A stretch of DNA of 64,000 bases from Streptomyces sp. NBC_01351 (lineage in GTDB: Bacteria > Actinomycetota > Actinomycetes > Streptomycetales > Streptomycetaceae), in contig NZ_CP108356.1 of assembly GCF_036237315.1 (NCBI RefSeq), positions 8,375,501 to 8,439,500 of the forward strand, written 5' to 3'. Numbering within the stretch: position 1 is the first letter of the stretch; every line of letters starts with the position of its first letter. Of the stretch, positions 19,303 through 27,901 are shown one piece after another. A program made the translations under genes and the position numbers. The notes beneath the pieces were generated by a model. That model was not told the origin of the DNA and made no database searches. It saw only the letters and a program-made list of their open reading frames with translations.

Positions 19303-19500
19303 TCAGTGCGGGGCAACAGCGGCCCCGAATTCGGTACTCGTCTTGAGCTTGTGGCAGCCCCGGCACAGCACTTGAACATTGCCGTCTGTGTCCGTCCCGC
19401 CGACGGCGAGGGGCTTCACGCGGTCCACACCACAGCGGACGCGGGGAAGTCGTCCTTGCACCAGTCACACCACGCGTGACCGCGCTCCTGTATCCGCCCA
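19303..19500 (-). pseudogene. phage-type HNH endonuclease, C-terminal fragment
   Basis: The minus strand gives ERGHAWCDWCKDDFPAS and, after a frame change near 19433, VDRVKPLAVGGTDTDGNVQ followed by LCRGCHKLKT. The paired CxxC motifs and the H/D-R-V-K-P-L-x-x-GG-x-D-x-x-N core are those of HNH nucleases. The first catalytic His is replaced by Arg (VDR for VDH) and the frame is broken, so it is inactive. This family is distinct from the four HNH remnants A-D. Confidence 0.7.
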
Positions 19501-19786
19501 CGGAATCGAGAAGGGAGACCAGGGCGCGAACCGAAAGGGGAAAGGCGCACGAGCGGCGGAGCACGCCGAGACCCTGGGCCAGGTCTGGCCGGTGGCGACG
19601 GTGCCGTGGTGCGGAGTCGCCGACGCGACCTTCACGCCGTCGTCCCGCTGAGCCCGGGCTGGGGATCAGCGGGACGAGTGGCCGGATCCGGCGCCTGCGC
19701 AGGAGCGCCCCCTCCTCCCGGCAGCACCGCGCGCTAGAGAATGCGATGTACGCGCGGTAGGGACTCAAGAGGGCGGGAATGTATTG

Positions 19787-20956
19787 ATGTTGAACGAAAT
19801 GATGTTCCGAAGTGTCGATGTGGATGCTGAGAGCCGGTTCGACTACTGGCAGGAGCGCATGGGCCGGACCCGCGCGCCCATGCGCCTCAGCAGCGACCAT
19901 GCCGATGACTACCGGGCCACGCAGCGTGTGCTGGACCTCGGCGCCGTGTCCGTGTGGCCGGCTACGTTCCAGCCGCTTGTCTTTCGGCGGACGCCCAAGC
20001 TGATCCGCCAGTCTGATCCGGAGGTGTACCACCTCTCGCTGCTGCTGCGCGGGAGCGGTTCTGTCACCTGGGGCAAGAACCGAGAAGTCCACTACAGTCC
20101 GCACGATCTGTACTGGAACGACTCTTCCCGGCCGTGGGAGATCCACGCCAGCGGCGAGGTGATCACAACAGTGGGTCTTGAGATCCCCAAGGCGCTCCTA
20201 CCGCTGCCCCGCGGCGGTGCAAGCAGGCTGATCGGATGCCGGGTGGAAGGACGAGAAGGGATCGGCGGCCTGCTCGCGCACTTCCTCACCGAGTTATCCA
20301 AAGACACCAGTGCCTACCAGCCCTGCGATGGACCCCGCCTGGGAACAGTCCTGACCGATCTGGTGGCCGCACTCTTCGCCCACATCCTCAGCGCGGACGG
20401 ATCCCTGCCGCCCGAGACTCACCGGCGGGCCCTTGCCCTGCGCATCCAGGCATTCATCCGCCAACACCTGCACGACCCGCAACTGACTCCAGCCGGCATC
20501 GCCGTCGCACACCACATCTCCACCAGTTACCTTCACCAAATCTTCCAGGCCGAAGGCGCCACCGTCGCCGCCCAGATACGCCACCAACGTTTAGAGGCCG
20601 CCCGCCGAGACCTCGCAGACCCTGCCCTGCGCACCACGCCCATCCACGCCATCGCCGCACGATGGGGGTTTCCCCGCGCCGCCGACTTCAGCCGTGCCCA
20701 TCGCAACGCCTACGGCACCACACCCAAGGACCACCGCCACCAAGCCTCCAAGCCCACGCATCCAAGTGGACTCAGTGCTAAGGAAGTTGTGGACCCAGTG
20801 CTCACGACCTTCCCGCCGCACCAGGGCAGACTGCTGAGGTCTTCTCCTCCCGGCCGAAGAACCAGGCCGAGGGAAACGGGGATTCCACATTCGAACAAAC
20901 ATAAGTTTCCATGCCAGGTGGGGCGCACCCCACCTCAACGAAGGGGCTCAGCATGA
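19787..20956 (+). CDS. AraC-family transcriptional regulator with two TTA codons
   Basis: About 389 residues. An N-terminal AraC_binding-type cupin region (SRFDYWQERMG, HLSLLLRGSGSVTWG) precedes a C-terminal double helix-turn-helix: LTPAGIAVAHHISTSYLHQI and AIAARWGFPRAADFSRAHR with the closing YGTTP motif. The last ~60 residues beyond the family end are Pro/Arg-rich and unusual. TTA leucine codons at about 20291 and 20590 would make translation depend on the bldA tRNA, a known developmental control in Streptomyces. The stop overlaps the ATG of a tiny downstream gene (ATGA), so the extension may exist to couple the two. The ATG at 19799 is an alternative start. Confidence 0.87.
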   Translation: MLNEMMFRSVDVDAESRFDYWQERMGRTRAPMRLSSDHADDYRATQRVLDLGAVSVWPATFQPLVFRRTPKLIRQSDPEVYHLSLLLRGSGSVTWGKNREVHYSPHDLYWNDSSRPWEIHASGEVITTVGLEIPKALLPLPRGGASRLIGCRVEGREGIGGLLAHFLTELSKDTSAYQPCDGPRLGTVLTDLVAALFAHILSADGSLPPETHRRALALRIQAFIRQHLHDPQLTPAGIAVAHHISTSYLHQIFQAEGATVAAQIRHQRLEAARRDLADPALRTTPIHAIAARWGFPRAADFSRAHRNAYGTTPKDHRHQASKPTHPSGLSAKEVVDPVLTTFPPHQGRLLRSSPPGRRTRPRETGIPHSNKHKFPCQVGRTPPQRRGSA

Positions 20957-21079
20957 CGTGGATCCGTAAGGCCGCTCTCGCGGTGAGCTTCCGCAGACGC
21001 CAGCGCTAGCCGCAACATCGTGCGCGGTTACTTCGGCGCTCCGCATGCCCGTTACATCCTCAACAAGAAGAACTTCTGA
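20953..21079 (+). pseudogene. tiny secreted peptide gene coupled to AraC regulator, frame-broken
   Basis: ATG 20953 overlaps the regulator stop (ATGA) with AAGGGG upstream. The frame reads MTWIRKAALAVSF and then hits TAG at 21007. In the +1 frame coding continues as ASASRNIVRGYFGAP and HARYILNKKNF, stopping at 21077. Adding two bases near 20990 would restore a 42-residue peptide with a signal sequence ending in ASA and a basic mature part of about 23 residues. It could be real decay or a sequencing error. No family recognised. Confidence 0.5.
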
Positions 21080-21174
21080 TCAACACGTGAGTACATCAAC
21101 ACCCAAATACTCGTCAAGTCGCGGATATGGAAAGCGACGTGACGGATACCTCCCGAGTGGAAGAAGTGATCATC

Positions 21175-21519
21175 ATGTGGCGAAAGACAGCAACCGCTAT
21201 CGCTACGCTGGCGTTGACAGCGGTCGGCGTCGCGCTCGCTCCCGCAGCATCTGCCGCCGAGCCGTGCGATGCCGGTAAACTGTGCCTGTACAGCAGCACC
21301 GGCTTCAGGGGCATGCAGTTCGAAACTGGCAGCCGTGGCACGTGCTGGTATCTCGCAGATTACGGACTCAGGAACCGCGTCTACTCCTACGACAACAACA
21401 TGTCTGTCTACGCCCGCTTTTACGATGAGAACTGGAACAACGTCTGGAACATCCGTAACGGTGGCAGCAGTTCCGACAGTTCATCCCTCTCCGGCGAGGT
21501 ATGGGTGTGTACCGACTGA
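21175..21519 (+). CDS. secreted peptidase-inhibitor I36-like protein
   Basis: 114-residue exported protein: signal peptide MWRKTATAIATLALTAVGVA with cleavage at ASAAEP. A small Cys-containing beta-gamma-crystallin-like domain follows (GKLCLYSSTGFRGMQF, GTCWYLADYGLRNRVYS, YDNNMSVYARFY). This is the pattern of peptidase inhibitor family I36 (SMI-type). It likely acts outside the cell, perhaps on extracellular metalloproteases. ATG 21175 gives the proper signal peptide; the open frame starting at 21127 adds 16 acidic residues that do not fit. A perfect terminator follows. Confidence 0.88.
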   Translation: MWRKTATAIATLALTAVGVALAPAASAAEPCDAGKLCLYSSTGFRGMQFETGSRGTCWYLADYGLRNRVYSYDNNMSVYARFYDENWNNVWNIRNGGSSSDSSSLSGEVWVCTD

Positions 21520-21540
21520 GGTTTCGACCAGATCCGTAAA

Positions 21541-21574
21541 CGGAGGGGCGACTCCGCTCGGAGTCGCCCCTCCG
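21541..21574. terminator. hairpin terminator
   Basis: A perfect 14-bp stem CGGAGGGGCGACTC with a 6-base loop lies 21 bp after the I36-like gene. Confidence 0.85.
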
Positions 21575-21637
21575 TAACTCCCACGAGGGGAGTCACGGAC
21601 AGCGATCCCGGCTTAGGGGCCGTTTTCGTCCGATGTT

Positions 21638-22300
21638 TCATCCCGGAATGGTGTGTTTGGCGGCCTTCTTCGGTTCGCGCCAGGAGATGGTGCTCTCGCC
21701 GGTGAGGCGGCGGGCCATAAGGTCGGTCATGGCGATGTGGATCACGGCTTCGGAGCGGGCGGGAAGGGCTTCGTAGTCGCGGGCCAGGCGCCGGTGGAGC
21801 ATGAGCCAGCCGTAGGTCCGCTCAACCGCCCACCGCTTGGGAATCGGGGTGAAGCCCCTGGTCCCGGGGATGCGGGCGGTGATCTCCATATCGATGCCAA
21901 GGGCAGCCGCGTGCTCGACGAGGTGCTGGCGGTAGCCGCCGTCGACCCACACTTTGTGGATCCCGGGGTGGTCGGCGGCGACCTGGTCCAGGAGCCGGGT
22001 GCCGGCGATAGAGTCCTGCACGCTCGCCGCGGTAACCAGCACCGCGAGCAAGAGGCCGAGCGTGTCGGTGACAATGCTCCGCTTTCTGCCGACGATCTTC
22101 TTCCCCGCGTCGATGCCCTGGCTGGAGGCGTGGACGCTGGTGGAGGTCTTGACGCTCTGGGCGTCGATCACACAGGCCGATGGCTCGGCGTCCCGGCCTT
22201 CCTTCTCCCGCAGGAGTTGCCTGAGCAGGCCGTTGAGCTGAGCGAACACGCCCTCGTCTGCCCATTTGGCGAAGTAGCCGTAAACCGTGTTCCTATTAGT
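21638..22300 (-). pseudogene. IS5-type transposase remnant, left flank of Tn554-like element
   Basis: The C-terminal part of an IS5-family DDE transposase starts at NTVYGYFAKWADEGVF and includes ACVIDAQSVKTS (first Asp), VWVDGGYRQH (second Asp) and WAVERTYGWLMLHRR (Glu). The N-terminal ~60 residues are missing because the Tn554-like element begins at about 22300. The IS end lies at about 21612 and resembles the end at 27029 in inverted orientation. Confidence 0.87.
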
Positions 22301-22314
22301 TACGTGGAATCACG

Positions 22315-22345
22315 CGCCGCAGGATGCAGCTCGTATCCTGCGGCG
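22315..22345. promoter_or_regulatory. hairpin in the leader of the recombinase operon
   Basis: A perfect 11-bp stem CGCCGCAGGAT with a 9-base loop ends 24 bp before the TTG start of the first recombinase and close to the element end. It could be a recombinase-binding end structure or an attenuator-like leader. Confidence 0.45.
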
Positions 22346-22368
22346 TCCCCACGTTCTGAGGAGACCCG

Positions 22369-23439
22369 TTGGGCAGCGCAGTGGTCCTGGAGGAGAAGTG
22401 GCCGGTTCTGAGCCGGCATGAGCGGGCGGCCGAGTGGCTGCGAGTGTGGACAGATCTCGGACGGGCTCCCCGGACGATCGACGCGTACGCGCGGGGACTC
22501 GCCGAGTACCTGCTGGTCTGCGAGCGGGACGGAATCGACCCGGTCGCCGCGAAGCGTCTGCACGTGGCGGCCTTCGTGAAGGAGCTGAGCTCGCGGCCGA
22601 GCCGACGAGGAGGCAACGTCGTCGCTCTGGACTCCGGGGCCGGTCTGGCGAATGCGACGCTGCAGCAGCGGCTGGTGCCGGTTCGGCTGTTCTACGACTA
22701 CCTCATCGAGGAAGGCCTGCGGGAATCGAACCCGGTCGGCCGCGGTCGCTACACGCCCAGCAGGAACTTCGGCGGCCACCAGCGCGGGCTGGTGCCCCGG
22801 CTTACGAAGCTGCCTTGGATTCCGGGCGAACAGCAGTGGCTCGACCTGCTGGCCGTCGCGCGTGAAGAGCCCGTACGCAACCGGGTCATGCTCGCTCTCG
22901 CCTATGACGCGGCCCTGCGGCGCGAGGAACTGTGCTCGCTGCGGACCGACGACCTTGACCCAGCTCACCGGACCCTCCGGATTCGGGCCGAGACGACGAA
23001 GACCCGGCGCGAACGGGTCGTCCCCTACTCGGCGGCGACCGGCGTCCTGCTATCCGACTACCTCACGCATCGGGCCACAATCAGCCGGGCCCGCGGGCCG
23101 CTGTTCTTGTCCGAGTCACGCCGCAACTACGGCCAGCCGCTGACCCTGTGGACGTGGTCGAAGGTGATCCGGCGCGTCGCGCTCGCCGCCGACCTGCCGC
23201 GGTTCTCGACCCACACCACACGGCATCTGTGCTTGACCGACCTGGCCAGAATGGGCTGGGAACTGCACGCCATCGCCTCCTTCGCCGGTCATCGCAGCAC
23301 CGAATCAACGCTGACCTACATCCATCTCTCGGGCCGCGACCTGGCGGAGAAACTGAACCGGGGCATGCAGCAGATCCATTCCTGGCGCGTGGACATGCTG
23401 ACCCGAGGCGCCCATCCCTCGAAGGTGGTCGCCGAGTGA
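22369..23439 (+). CDS. tyrosine recombinase, TnpA-like (Tn554 type)
   Basis: 356-residue site-specific recombinase. An N-terminal SAM-like core-binding region (residues ~20-140, TIDAYARGLAEYLLVCERDG) precedes the catalytic domain. The latter has Arg I in ALRREEL (about 183), the H-x-x-R pair in HTTRH (about 281), a His in AGHRST, and the nucleophile Tyr in LTYIHLS (about 316). Start TTG 22369 is chosen because GAGGAG lies 6 bases upstream. It is translationally coupled to the second recombinase. Expected job: excision and integration of the element together with TnpB. Confidence 0.9.
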   Translation: MGSAVVLEEKWPVLSRHERAAEWLRVWTDLGRAPRTIDAYARGLAEYLLVCERDGIDPVAAKRLHVAAFVKELSSRPSRRGGNVVALDSGAGLANATLQQRLVPVRLFYDYLIEEGLRESNPVGRGRYTPSRNFGGHQRGLVPRLTKLPWIPGEQQWLDLLAVAREEPVRNRVMLALAYDAALRREELCSLRTDDLDPAHRTLRIRAETTKTRRERVVPYSAATGVLLSDYLTHRATISRARGPLFLSESRRNYGQPLTLWTWSKVIRRVALAADLPRFSTHTTRHLCLTDLARMGWELHAIASFAGHRSTESTLTYIHLSGRDLAEKLNRGMQQIHSWRVDMLTRGAHPSKVVAE

Positions 23440-25775
23440 CCGCCCAACCGAGAACGGCTGGGCCGACAAGCCGTCCGACCTGGGCATGGTCCGTCGACCT
23501 TGCACACTATGACCGTCGCGGCCTGCTCACCGAGGCCGAGTCGGACGTGCTCCTGACACTCAGCATCGATCAGCTCCGGCGTGACGGCCTCGTCCTCGAC
23601 GCGATGCCTCTGCGGCCGATCGCGCGGTTGGTGCGGCCGTTGGCGGACGCTCTCGCCGGCCTGCACTGGCCGCCGGACGACCATCACCAGCGGCGGTTCG
23701 CGCGGGACGCGGCCGGGCTCGTGCTGATCCGCTGCGGCGAGCTTCGCCGGGCCTTCTGGGGCTGGTCGGCAGACGACTGGGTGGAACTGGTGGACACCAG
23801 CGGCACCGACTTCCGACGCTCCTGGGGCGGACAGATCGGCCCCAACTCCCGGCCGTTCGTGATCGCTCTTGCCTACTTGCTCGGCGAGTTCACCGCCTTC
23901 GATCGGCTCGGCCGCTTCCAGCGGCCGACCCTGGCCACCCGGGTGTTCGGGGACGATCCCGTCGACGATGCCGTCCGGCGGATCTGCACGGTTCTGGCCG
24001 ACTGGGGCTATCGCCGTGACGCCGACAAGCTGGCCGCGGTGATCTGCCAGACGCTGCTGCTGAACCGCAGTCCGCTACTGGAGGACCTGTCTACCGAGGC
24101 CCTGGCCGCACTGCGCGTCCATCCGGCGATGAGCGGACAGTGGGGCAAGGATTTCTACGGCATCCAGCGGGCGGTCGCGGCACTCGGCCACGCGGACCCG
24201 CCGCCGTCACGGCAGGAGGCCGGACCGGCCGCGATGGAGGGCGTCCCGGCTGCCTGGGCGGCTTCGGTCGAGCATTGGTACGCGACATCTACGCTGACTC
24301 CGAAGATCCGCAGCGGCTACCGCAGCGTGCTCGCCAAGATCGGTCGCTGGCTGGCCGCCGAGCACCCCGAGATCACCGAGCCCCGCCAGTGGACCCGACA
24401 GACGTGCGCGTCCTGGGTCGCAGCCGTGGACCGCATGAGCGTCGGAGACTTCTCCCAGTGGACCCGCGGCATGCAGTCGCAGAACCGCCTGGGCAAACCG
24501 CTCACGCCGCAGACGAAGTCCGGCTATCTCAAAGTGCCCCGCGCATTTTTCCGTGACCTGCACGAATGGGAACTGATCCCGCGCAGGTTCGACCCCGCCC
24601 ATGCCCTGAGAACGCCACGAAGCGTCCGAGCCCTGATGGGCCCGGACCCGCGGGTGATCGCCGATGACATCTGGGCCAAGCTGCTCTGGGCGGGCCTGAA
24701 CCTCGAGCCCGGCGACCTGCCGACCGCGGACGGCCGCACCTATCCTGCCGAGCTGATCCGGGCAATCACGCTGACCTGGCTGTTCGCCGGCCAACGCAGC
24801 GACGAGATCGCCCGCCTCCTGGTCGGCTGCATCCGATGGCAGCACGACGGCCTGCCCATCCCCGGCGACTCCGGAGAGGTCCTCGCTCGCGACGCCGTCT
24901 GCCTGCTGAACGTGCCGACCCACAAAACCGGTACCGCGTTCACCAAACCCGTCGATCCACTCCTGGGCCAGGCCATCGAAGCATGGCAGTCTGTCAGACC
25001 CGCTCAGCCGCCGATGCTCGACCGCAAGACCAACGAGTACGCCGACTTCCTGTTCGCCCACCGCGCCCGCCGGGTCGCAAAGCACTACATCAACACGGCG
25101 ATCATCCCGATGCTCTGCCGCAAGGCCGGCGTCCCCAACGCCGATGTCCGCGGCAACATCACCAGCCACCGTGCCCGGTCCACGATCGCCAGCCAGCTCT
25201 ACAACGCCAAGGAGCCCATGACCCTCTTTGAGCTGCAGGAATGGCTGGGCCACCGCACTCCCGAGGCAACCACGCACTACGCGAAGCTCACCCCGAACAC
25301 CCTAGCCAGGGCTTACAACGACGCCGGCTACTTCGCCAGAAACGTACGCACCATCGAAGTCCTCGTCGACCGCGACGCGGTCACCTCCGGCGCCGCCGCC
25401 AGCGGTGAACCCTGGCAGTACTACGACCTCGGCCACGGCTGGTGCACCTACACCTTCTTCGAGCAGTGCCAGCACCGCATGGCCTGCGCACGCTGCGACT
25501 TCTACACCCCGAAGGTATCCAGCAAGGGCCAACTGCTTGAGGCGAAAGACAACCTGCAGAAGATGCTGGCCAATATCCCGCTCACCGACGATGAACGCGC
25601 CGCCGTCGACGACGGGCAGACCGCCCTCGACAAGCTCCTCGAACGACTCGCCGACGTTCCTACCCCCGCAGGGCCGACACCGAGCCAGATCGGCGCCCCC
25701 GCGACTGCGACTCTGCTGCCGGTCATCGACCTCACCACCCGCACGCGATCGTGCCGGCCCGGTGAGCCGTGCTGA
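23436..25775 (+). CDS. large tyrosine recombinase, TnpB-like (Tn554 type)
   Basis: 779 residues from GTG 23436, which overlaps the first recombinase stop (GTGA). The N-terminal ~270 residues carry no catalytic motif. The core-binding domain is near 290-400 and the catalytic domain follows, with Arg in AGQRSDEIARL (about 453), SHRARS (about 577) and the Tyr in EATTHYAKL (about 614). After that comes the conserved Cys/His patch FFEQCQHRMACARCDFY seen in TnpB-type recombinases, then a coiled helical tail. It is longer than Tn554 TnpB (630) because of the N-terminal extension. It looks complete. Confidence 0.88.
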   Translation: MTAQPRTAGPTSRPTWAWSVDLAHYDRRGLLTEAESDVLLTLSIDQLRRDGLVLDAMPLRPIARLVRPLADALAGLHWPPDDHHQRRFARDAAGLVLIRCGELRRAFWGWSADDWVELVDTSGTDFRRSWGGQIGPNSRPFVIALAYLLGEFTAFDRLGRFQRPTLATRVFGDDPVDDAVRRICTVLADWGYRRDADKLAAVICQTLLLNRSPLLEDLSTEALAALRVHPAMSGQWGKDFYGIQRAVAALGHADPPPSRQEAGPAAMEGVPAAWAASVEHWYATSTLTPKIRSGYRSVLAKIGRWLAAEHPEITEPRQWTRQTCASWVAAVDRMSVGDFSQWTRGMQSQNRLGKPLTPQTKSGYLKVPRAFFRDLHEWELIPRRFDPAHALRTPRSVRALMGPDPRVIADDIWAKLLWAGLNLEPGDLPTADGRTYPAELIRAITLTWLFAGQRSDEIARLLVGCIRWQHDGLPIPGDSGEVLARDAVCLLNVPTHKTGTAFTKPVDPLLGQAIEAWQSVRPAQPPMLDRKTNEYADFLFAHRARRVAKHYINTAIIPMLCRKAGVPNADVRGNITSHRARSTIASQLYNAKEPMTLFELQEWLGHRTPEATTHYAKLTPNTLARAYNDAGYFARNVRTIEVLVDRDAVTSGAAASGEPWQYYDLGHGWCTYTFFEQCQHRMACARCDFYTPKVSSKGQLLEAKDNLQKMLANIPLTDDERAAVDDGQTALDKLLERLADVPTPAGPTPSQIGAPATATLLPVIDLTTRTRSCRPGEPC

Positions 25776-25834
25776 GGACCCTTCGAACTTTATCCAGGTG
25801 TGGGCCAGCACGAGAAGATGCCAGAGTCACCGTC

Positions 25835-26323
25835 GTGACCTTGATGAACGTGCTCGTCGACTTCGCCCGGACCGGCCGTATCGGACCGCTTCACTGCGGC
25901 ATGTCCCTGACCCAGGCCGAGGATCTCCTGGGTCCAGGACGCCCACACCCCGCCATCCGGATGAGACCGGACATTGACGGCTACCCCCACGCCTGGAACG
26001 GCCTGGAGCTGTCCATCACCCAACGCCTTGTAAGCGGAATCTCGATCAGTCTCCGGCCAGGCTCGACAACCATGTTGCCGCCCCTAGTCTTGCCAGACTC
26101 AGAGTCCTACCCGTCCACAGTGCTCCGAGAAGACCTGATCGCTGGCCTTGACGCAGTCGACTGCCGCCACGACATCAACGACCGCCTCACGTTCGGAGAG
26201 CAATCCAGCATCCTGACCCAACCCGCCAACGTCTGCGCGGTGTTCTTCACGCCTGGCCGTGACGACCACGTGCCCCATCCTGAACACCTCTACCTCGGCG
26301 TGATCCACAAGCACACCGCTTGA
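25835..26323 (+). CDS. hypothetical passenger protein of the Tn554-like element
   Basis: About 162 residues from GTG 25835 (ATG 25844 also possible). The N-terminal segment VDFARTGRIGPLHCGMSLTQ and the following AEDLLGPGRP recall immunity-type and SMI1-neighbour proteins in Streptomyces, in which a G-x-x-x-L-GPG-x-P turn repeats. There is no HTH or nuclease motif. It sits where tnpC would be, but shows no similarity to the small basic TnpC. It ends 20 bp before the right junction, so it is carried within the element. Confidence 0.6.
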   Translation: MTLMNVLVDFARTGRIGPLHCGMSLTQAEDLLGPGRPHPAIRMRPDIDGYPHAWNGLELSITQRLVSGISISLRPGSTTMLPPLVLPDSESYPSTVLREDLIAGLDAVDCRHDINDRLTFGEQSSILTQPANVCAVFFTPGRDDHVPHPEHLYLGVIHKHTA

Positions 26324-26344
26324 CATCTTTGATTCCACAGAATA

Positions 26345-26974
26345 TTAGGGAACACCGTCTACGCGTACTTCGCGCGCTGGCAGGAGGAAGGTGTCTTCGA
26401 CCAGCTCAACAGTCTCCTGCGCCGGCAAGTCCGCAGGCAGGAGGGCCGAGGCGACGAACCGACCGCATGCGTCATCGACTCCCAGAGCATCAAAACCTCC
26501 ACCGACGTCCCCGCCTCCGGGCAGGGCATCGACGCCGGCAAGAAGATCGTGGGGCGGAAGCGGAGCATCGTCATCGACACTGTCGGACTCCTCCTCGGAG
26601 TCCTGGTCACCGCGGCAAGCGTGCAGGACTCGATCGCCGGCCAAACCCTCATCGAGCGGATCGCTGCCGAGCATCCCACTGTCCGCAAGACCTGGGTCGA
26701 CGGCGGCTACCGCCAGCACCTCGTCGGGCACGCCGCCACCCTCGGCATCGACATGCACATCGTCCGCCGCGACCCCGCCACCAGGGGATTTACGGTCCTG
26801 CCCCGCCGTTGGACCGTCGAACGCACGCTGGGATGGCTGATGAACCACCGCCGTCTGGCCCGCGACTACGAAGCCCACCCGCACCGCTCCGAAGCCATGA
26901 TCCACCTCGCGATGATCAACCTCATGACCCGCAGACTCACCGCCGAATCCACCCCCACATGGCGCGGCGCATGA
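26345..26974 (+). pseudogene. IS5-type transposase remnant, right flank of Tn554-like element
   Basis: Starts at NTVYAYFARWQEEGVFDQL, at exactly the same codon as the left remnant but on the opposite strand. It continues with ACVIDSQSIKTS, KTWVDGGYRQH and WTVERTLGWLMNHRR to a TGA at 26974. The protein is about 65% identical to the left remnant by eye, so the two are separate IS copies of one family rather than halves of one gene. The IS end is near 27029. Confidence 0.87.
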
Positions 26975-27152
26975 ACCACCCTCAACCCGGCAATTCAGGA
27001 TGAAACAACGGGATGAAACGCCCTCTTAGGGCGGCACAACCGAGGGGGCTCAACTTCACATCTTGGTTCAGGCCTGGCAGGGACGCGGATGCTCGGTGTA
27101 ATCGGGAGGCGATAGGGGCGGGAGGTGCGGAACACTTCCCCAGGTGATCGTG

Positions 27153-27803
27153 ATGCAGCCCGTCCTGGAGATATACAACGCCGATGGCTTCGACCTCTGG
27201 CCTGTCGCCGAGGTCAAGCCGTTCAGCTTCCTGCCACTCAGCGGTGAGCTCTCACCCGCCCAAGTCGGGACGGCGGTGATGAGTATCGCCGGCTGGAACG
27301 TCGAACCCGATCAGGATGCCGACTCGCCTCGGCCAGCCGACCCGCTTGGCGGTTTTCTGCATGGGCTGCTGACCTGCGGCACTCTATGGGCATCCGGTGG
27401 CATGCGCGTCACGGACAGTTCCTCAGGCGTCAGCTTCGTGCCCGGCTGCTGCGACGGGCTGGAGGACTGGCGCGACTGGCACCAGTTCTTCGACGGGGAC
27501 AGCGCGCTCTGGTTCGGCCATGACCCCAAGTCGTCGGTTGCCGAACGCGCCGGCGACGCCATCCGGCTCACTGTCGACGCCGAGCAGAGCGATAGCCAGG
27601 CGATCGAACTGTCCGTGACCGAGCTCCGCCACCTGCTCGCCGAAGCCGAGCGCGACCTGGCCGGCTTCCTCGCGCTGGCAGCAGCCTGGGCTTCTAAGCA
27701 CCTGCCTAACCACTCCGCCCCCGTCTCCACCGCCCTCGCCCGTCTTCTCGACCTGCCCGAGTCCGCCGTGTCGCCGAAGTCGCAGGACCGCCCGTCTCGC
27801 TGA
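27153..27803 (+). CDS. hypothetical protein
   Basis: 216 residues, cytoplasmic, acidic, no known domain that I recognise. Distinct segments are GGFLHGLLTCGTLWASGG, SFVPGCCDGLEDWRDWHQFF and a C-terminal helix TELRHLLAEAERDLAGFLAL. ATG 27153 follows AGGTG; GTG 27144 is an alternative. Codon use looks genuine (strong third-position GC) and the frame is intact, unlike its neighbours. It may be a cargo or chromosomal gene; nothing indicates a role. Confidence 0.6.
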   Translation: MQPVLEIYNADGFDLWPVAEVKPFSFLPLSGELSPAQVGTAVMSIAGWNVEPDQDADSPRPADPLGGFLHGLLTCGTLWASGGMRVTDSSSGVSFVPGCCDGLEDWRDWHQFFDGDSALWFGHDPKSSVAERAGDAIRLTVDAEQSDSQAIELSVTELRHLLAEAERDLAGFLALAAAWASKHLPNHSAPVSTALARLLDLPESAVSPKSQDRPSR

Positions 27804-27901
27804 CCAACGGACGGGTGGGTGACCCCGATCTCCTCATCGCGTGCGACGTCGTGAGCATGTTCGCGTGCACCGGCAGGACGTCTTCGACGAGTACGCCGGC
27901 A

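Larger units (their letters stand above)
22301..26344. mobile_element. Tn554-like element with two tyrosine recombinases
   Basis: The segment between two IS5 transposase remnants carries a 356-residue and a 779-residue tyrosine recombinase overlapping by 4 bp, the tnpA/tnpB arrangement of Tn554-type elements, plus a downstream small gene. No clear tnpC is present. Near the junctions, GTGGAATCA occurs at the left (22304-22312) and inverted at the right (26329-26337), a short inverted-repeat candidate. Exact ends are inferred from where transposase homology stops. Confidence 0.7.
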
